From the NCBI RefSeq assembly GCF_030767025.1, contig NZ_JASITE010000005.1, forward strand, positions 1 through 64,000: a DNA stretch of 64,000 nucleotides, read 5' to 3'. Within the stretch, counting starts at the first letter, position 1. Every line of letters begins with the position of its first letter. The notes under the pieces are model-generated. The model was not told where the DNA came from, did no database searches, and was given only the letters and a program-made list of their open reading frames with translations. This stretch comes from Nocardia sp. CC227C (lineage in GTDB: Bacteria > Actinomycetota > Actinomycetes > Mycobacteriales > Mycobacteriaceae). Shown here piece by piece: positions 62,945-64,000 of the stretch. The position numbers and the translations under genes are program-made.

Positions 62945-64000
62945 ATGATCGTGGCTACGATCGAGATCGTGCGGTCAGGATCGCGGTTCCCCGGTGTGCT
63001 CGCCTTCGTCCTGCTACTGGCGGTGGCGGCCGCGGTGGCCTGGGAACAACAGCCGCGCGGCTACCGTGACGCCGCAGCACCCGTCGAGGTGTTCAGCGCC
63101 GAGCGGGCACTGCGGACCGTCGAGGCCATCGCGTCGCGACCGCATCCGATCGGCAGCGCCGAACACGACCGCGTGCGTGACCATCTGGTGGCGCAGCTGC
63201 GGGAGCTGGGCCTGGAGACCGAGGTCCAGGAGGGCATCGGGCAGTGGCCCCGGGCCTTCCAGCGCGCGGGATTCGGGATGGGGCGCACCGCCAATATCGT
63301 GGCGCGCATGCCCGGTACGGCCGCGACGGGCACGGTGTATCTTGCGGCGCATTATGATTCGGTCCCCTCCGGGCCGGGCGCGAATGACGACGGCGTGGGT
63401 GTGGCGGCCATTCTGGAGGCGGTGCGCGCCCTGCGCGCGGGTGAGATCTCGCTGCGCAACGACCTGGTCGTCCTGCTCACCGACGGCGAGGAGATGGGCT
63501 TGCTCGGCGCGGAGGCGTACGTGGCGGCGGGTCTGGACGGCAGCCGACCCGGCGTGGTCGTCAACCACGAGGCGCGCGGCGCGGCCGGACCGGTGCTGCT
63601 GTGGCGGATCACCCACCCCGACAGCCATCTCATCGACGCCGTCGCCGACGCGCCGTACCCGAACACCGACTCCCTCTCGACCGCGCTCGGCGGTGCCCAG
63701 ACCAGCAGCAATACCGATTTCGTCGCGCTGGAGGCGGGCGGCCTGCACGTACTGGACTGGGCCTTCGCCGGCAGCAGCGCCTACTACCACAACCGCCTCG
63801 ACGATCCCGCGCACGTGCATCTGCCGACGGTGCAGCAGATGGGCGAGAACACCCTCGCCCTCACCCGCGAGTACGGCAACACCGATCTCGCGACGCTGAA
63901 CACCGGTGTCGATCGCGCCTATTTCCAGCTGCCCTTCGGCGTGCTCGTCGTCCTCCCGGTGTGGGTGATCATCGCGCTGACGGTGCTGACCGTACTGCTG
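62945..64000 (+). CDS. M28-family metallopeptidase with membrane region (3' truncated)
   Basis: The first 352 residues of a peptidase that runs off the window. A signal-anchor helix lies near residues 15-33 ('GVLAFVLLLAVAAAVAW'). Zinc ligands of M28 are present: His/Asp in 'YLAAHYDSVPSG', Asp in 'GANDDGVGVAA', Glu-Glu in 'LTDGEEMGLLGAE', Asp in 'SSNTDFVALE' and His in 'SAYYHNRLDDPAH'. A second hydrophobic segment begins at ~330 ('LPFGVLVVLPVWVIIALTVL'), so the full protein probably has a polytopic C-terminal half, as in ER-type Fxna aminopeptidases. ATG 62945; later in-frame GTG codons are possible starts. It is divergent from the glycosidase. Confidence 0.85.
   Translation, partial: MIVATIEIVRSGSRFPGVLAFVLLLAVAAAVAWEQQPRGYRDAAAPVEVFSAERALRTVEAIASRPHPIGSAEHDRVRDHLVAQLRELGLETEVQEGIGQWPRAFQRAGFGMGRTANIVARMPGTAATGTVYLAAHYDSVPSGPGANDDGVGVAAILEAVRALRAGEISLRNDLVVLLTDGEEMGLLGAEAYVAAGLDGSRPGVVVNHEARGAAGPVLLWRITHPDSHLIDAVADAPYPNTDSLSTALGGAQTSSNTDFVALEAGGLHVLDWAFAGSSAYYHNRLDDPAHVHLPTVQQMGENTLALTREYGNTDLATLNTGVDRAYFQLPFGVLVVLPVWVIIALTVLTVLL

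Overview
The window is about 70% G+C actinobacterial chromosome, most likely from Nocardia or a close mycolic-acid relative such as Rhodococcus. Three things point there: a gpgP-octT pair (polymethylated lipopolysaccharide synthesis) inside a core block whose gene content matches M. tuberculosis Rv2402-Rv2427; a 'conservon' signalling operon with paired P450s; and a KshAB/HsaABCD steroid-ring degradation gene set. The taxon is inferred from gene content, not from a marker search.

Layout. 0-1.2 kb: end of a membrane protein and three small ORFs. 1.2-24.9 kb: conserved core region with GH15 trehalase, an inserted operon (repeat-rich protein plus dynamin-like GTPase), lepA, a PemK-fold protein, an aquaporin, rpsT, then a tightly overlapping + strand operon nadD-rsfS-gpgP-octT-degV-comEA-comEC, followed by holA. 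On the - strand are proA and a moxR-VWA-YjbR operon. 24.9-28.6 kb: an MFS exporter and a luciferase-like monooxygenase/YceI/GNAT operon behind a recognisable promoter with repeats. 28.7-33.8 kb: a complete conservon (kinase-like cvnA, roadblock cvnB, DUF742 cvnC, GTPase cvnD, two P450s). 33.9-36.5 kb: a TetR gene divergent from an Old Yellow Enzyme fused to a deazaflavin (F420)-type nitroreductase, with twin operators between them.

36.5-44 kb: a - strand catabolic cluster (HsaB-type flavin reductase, KshA, an unknown Cys-rich small protein, KshB, HsaC-type extradiol dioxygenase, LLM monooxygenase, zinc alcohol dehydrogenase) divergent from an IclR regulator. 44-50 kb: PadR regulator plus MFS transporter, ribBA, a TetR/hydrolase pair with overlapping operators, and a YjbR protein. 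50-54 kb: a large STAND/LuxR regulator, a scrambled DUF222-HNH pseudogene and a DinB protein. 54-58 kb: the second half of the steroid-ring set (HsaD, HsaA, a KstD-type flavoprotein). 58-64 kb: an SDR-PEP-swivel fusion protein, xylulokinase, a beta-propeller glycosidase and a truncated M28 peptidase.

How the genes work together. The two - strand catabolic clusters, about 11 kb apart, together supply the classical sequence for opening steroid rings A and B (KstD-type desaturation, 9-alpha-hydroxylation by KshAB, 4-hydroxylation by HsaA with HsaB, meta-cleavage by HsaC, hydrolysis by HsaD). The extra LLM monooxygenase, alcohol dehydrogenase, small Cys protein and IclR regulator suggest a substrate other than cholesterol. 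A ribBA gene between the clusters would suit the heavy flavin demand, but that link is only inference. I saw no tRNA, rRNA, CRISPR, insertion sequence or prophage.
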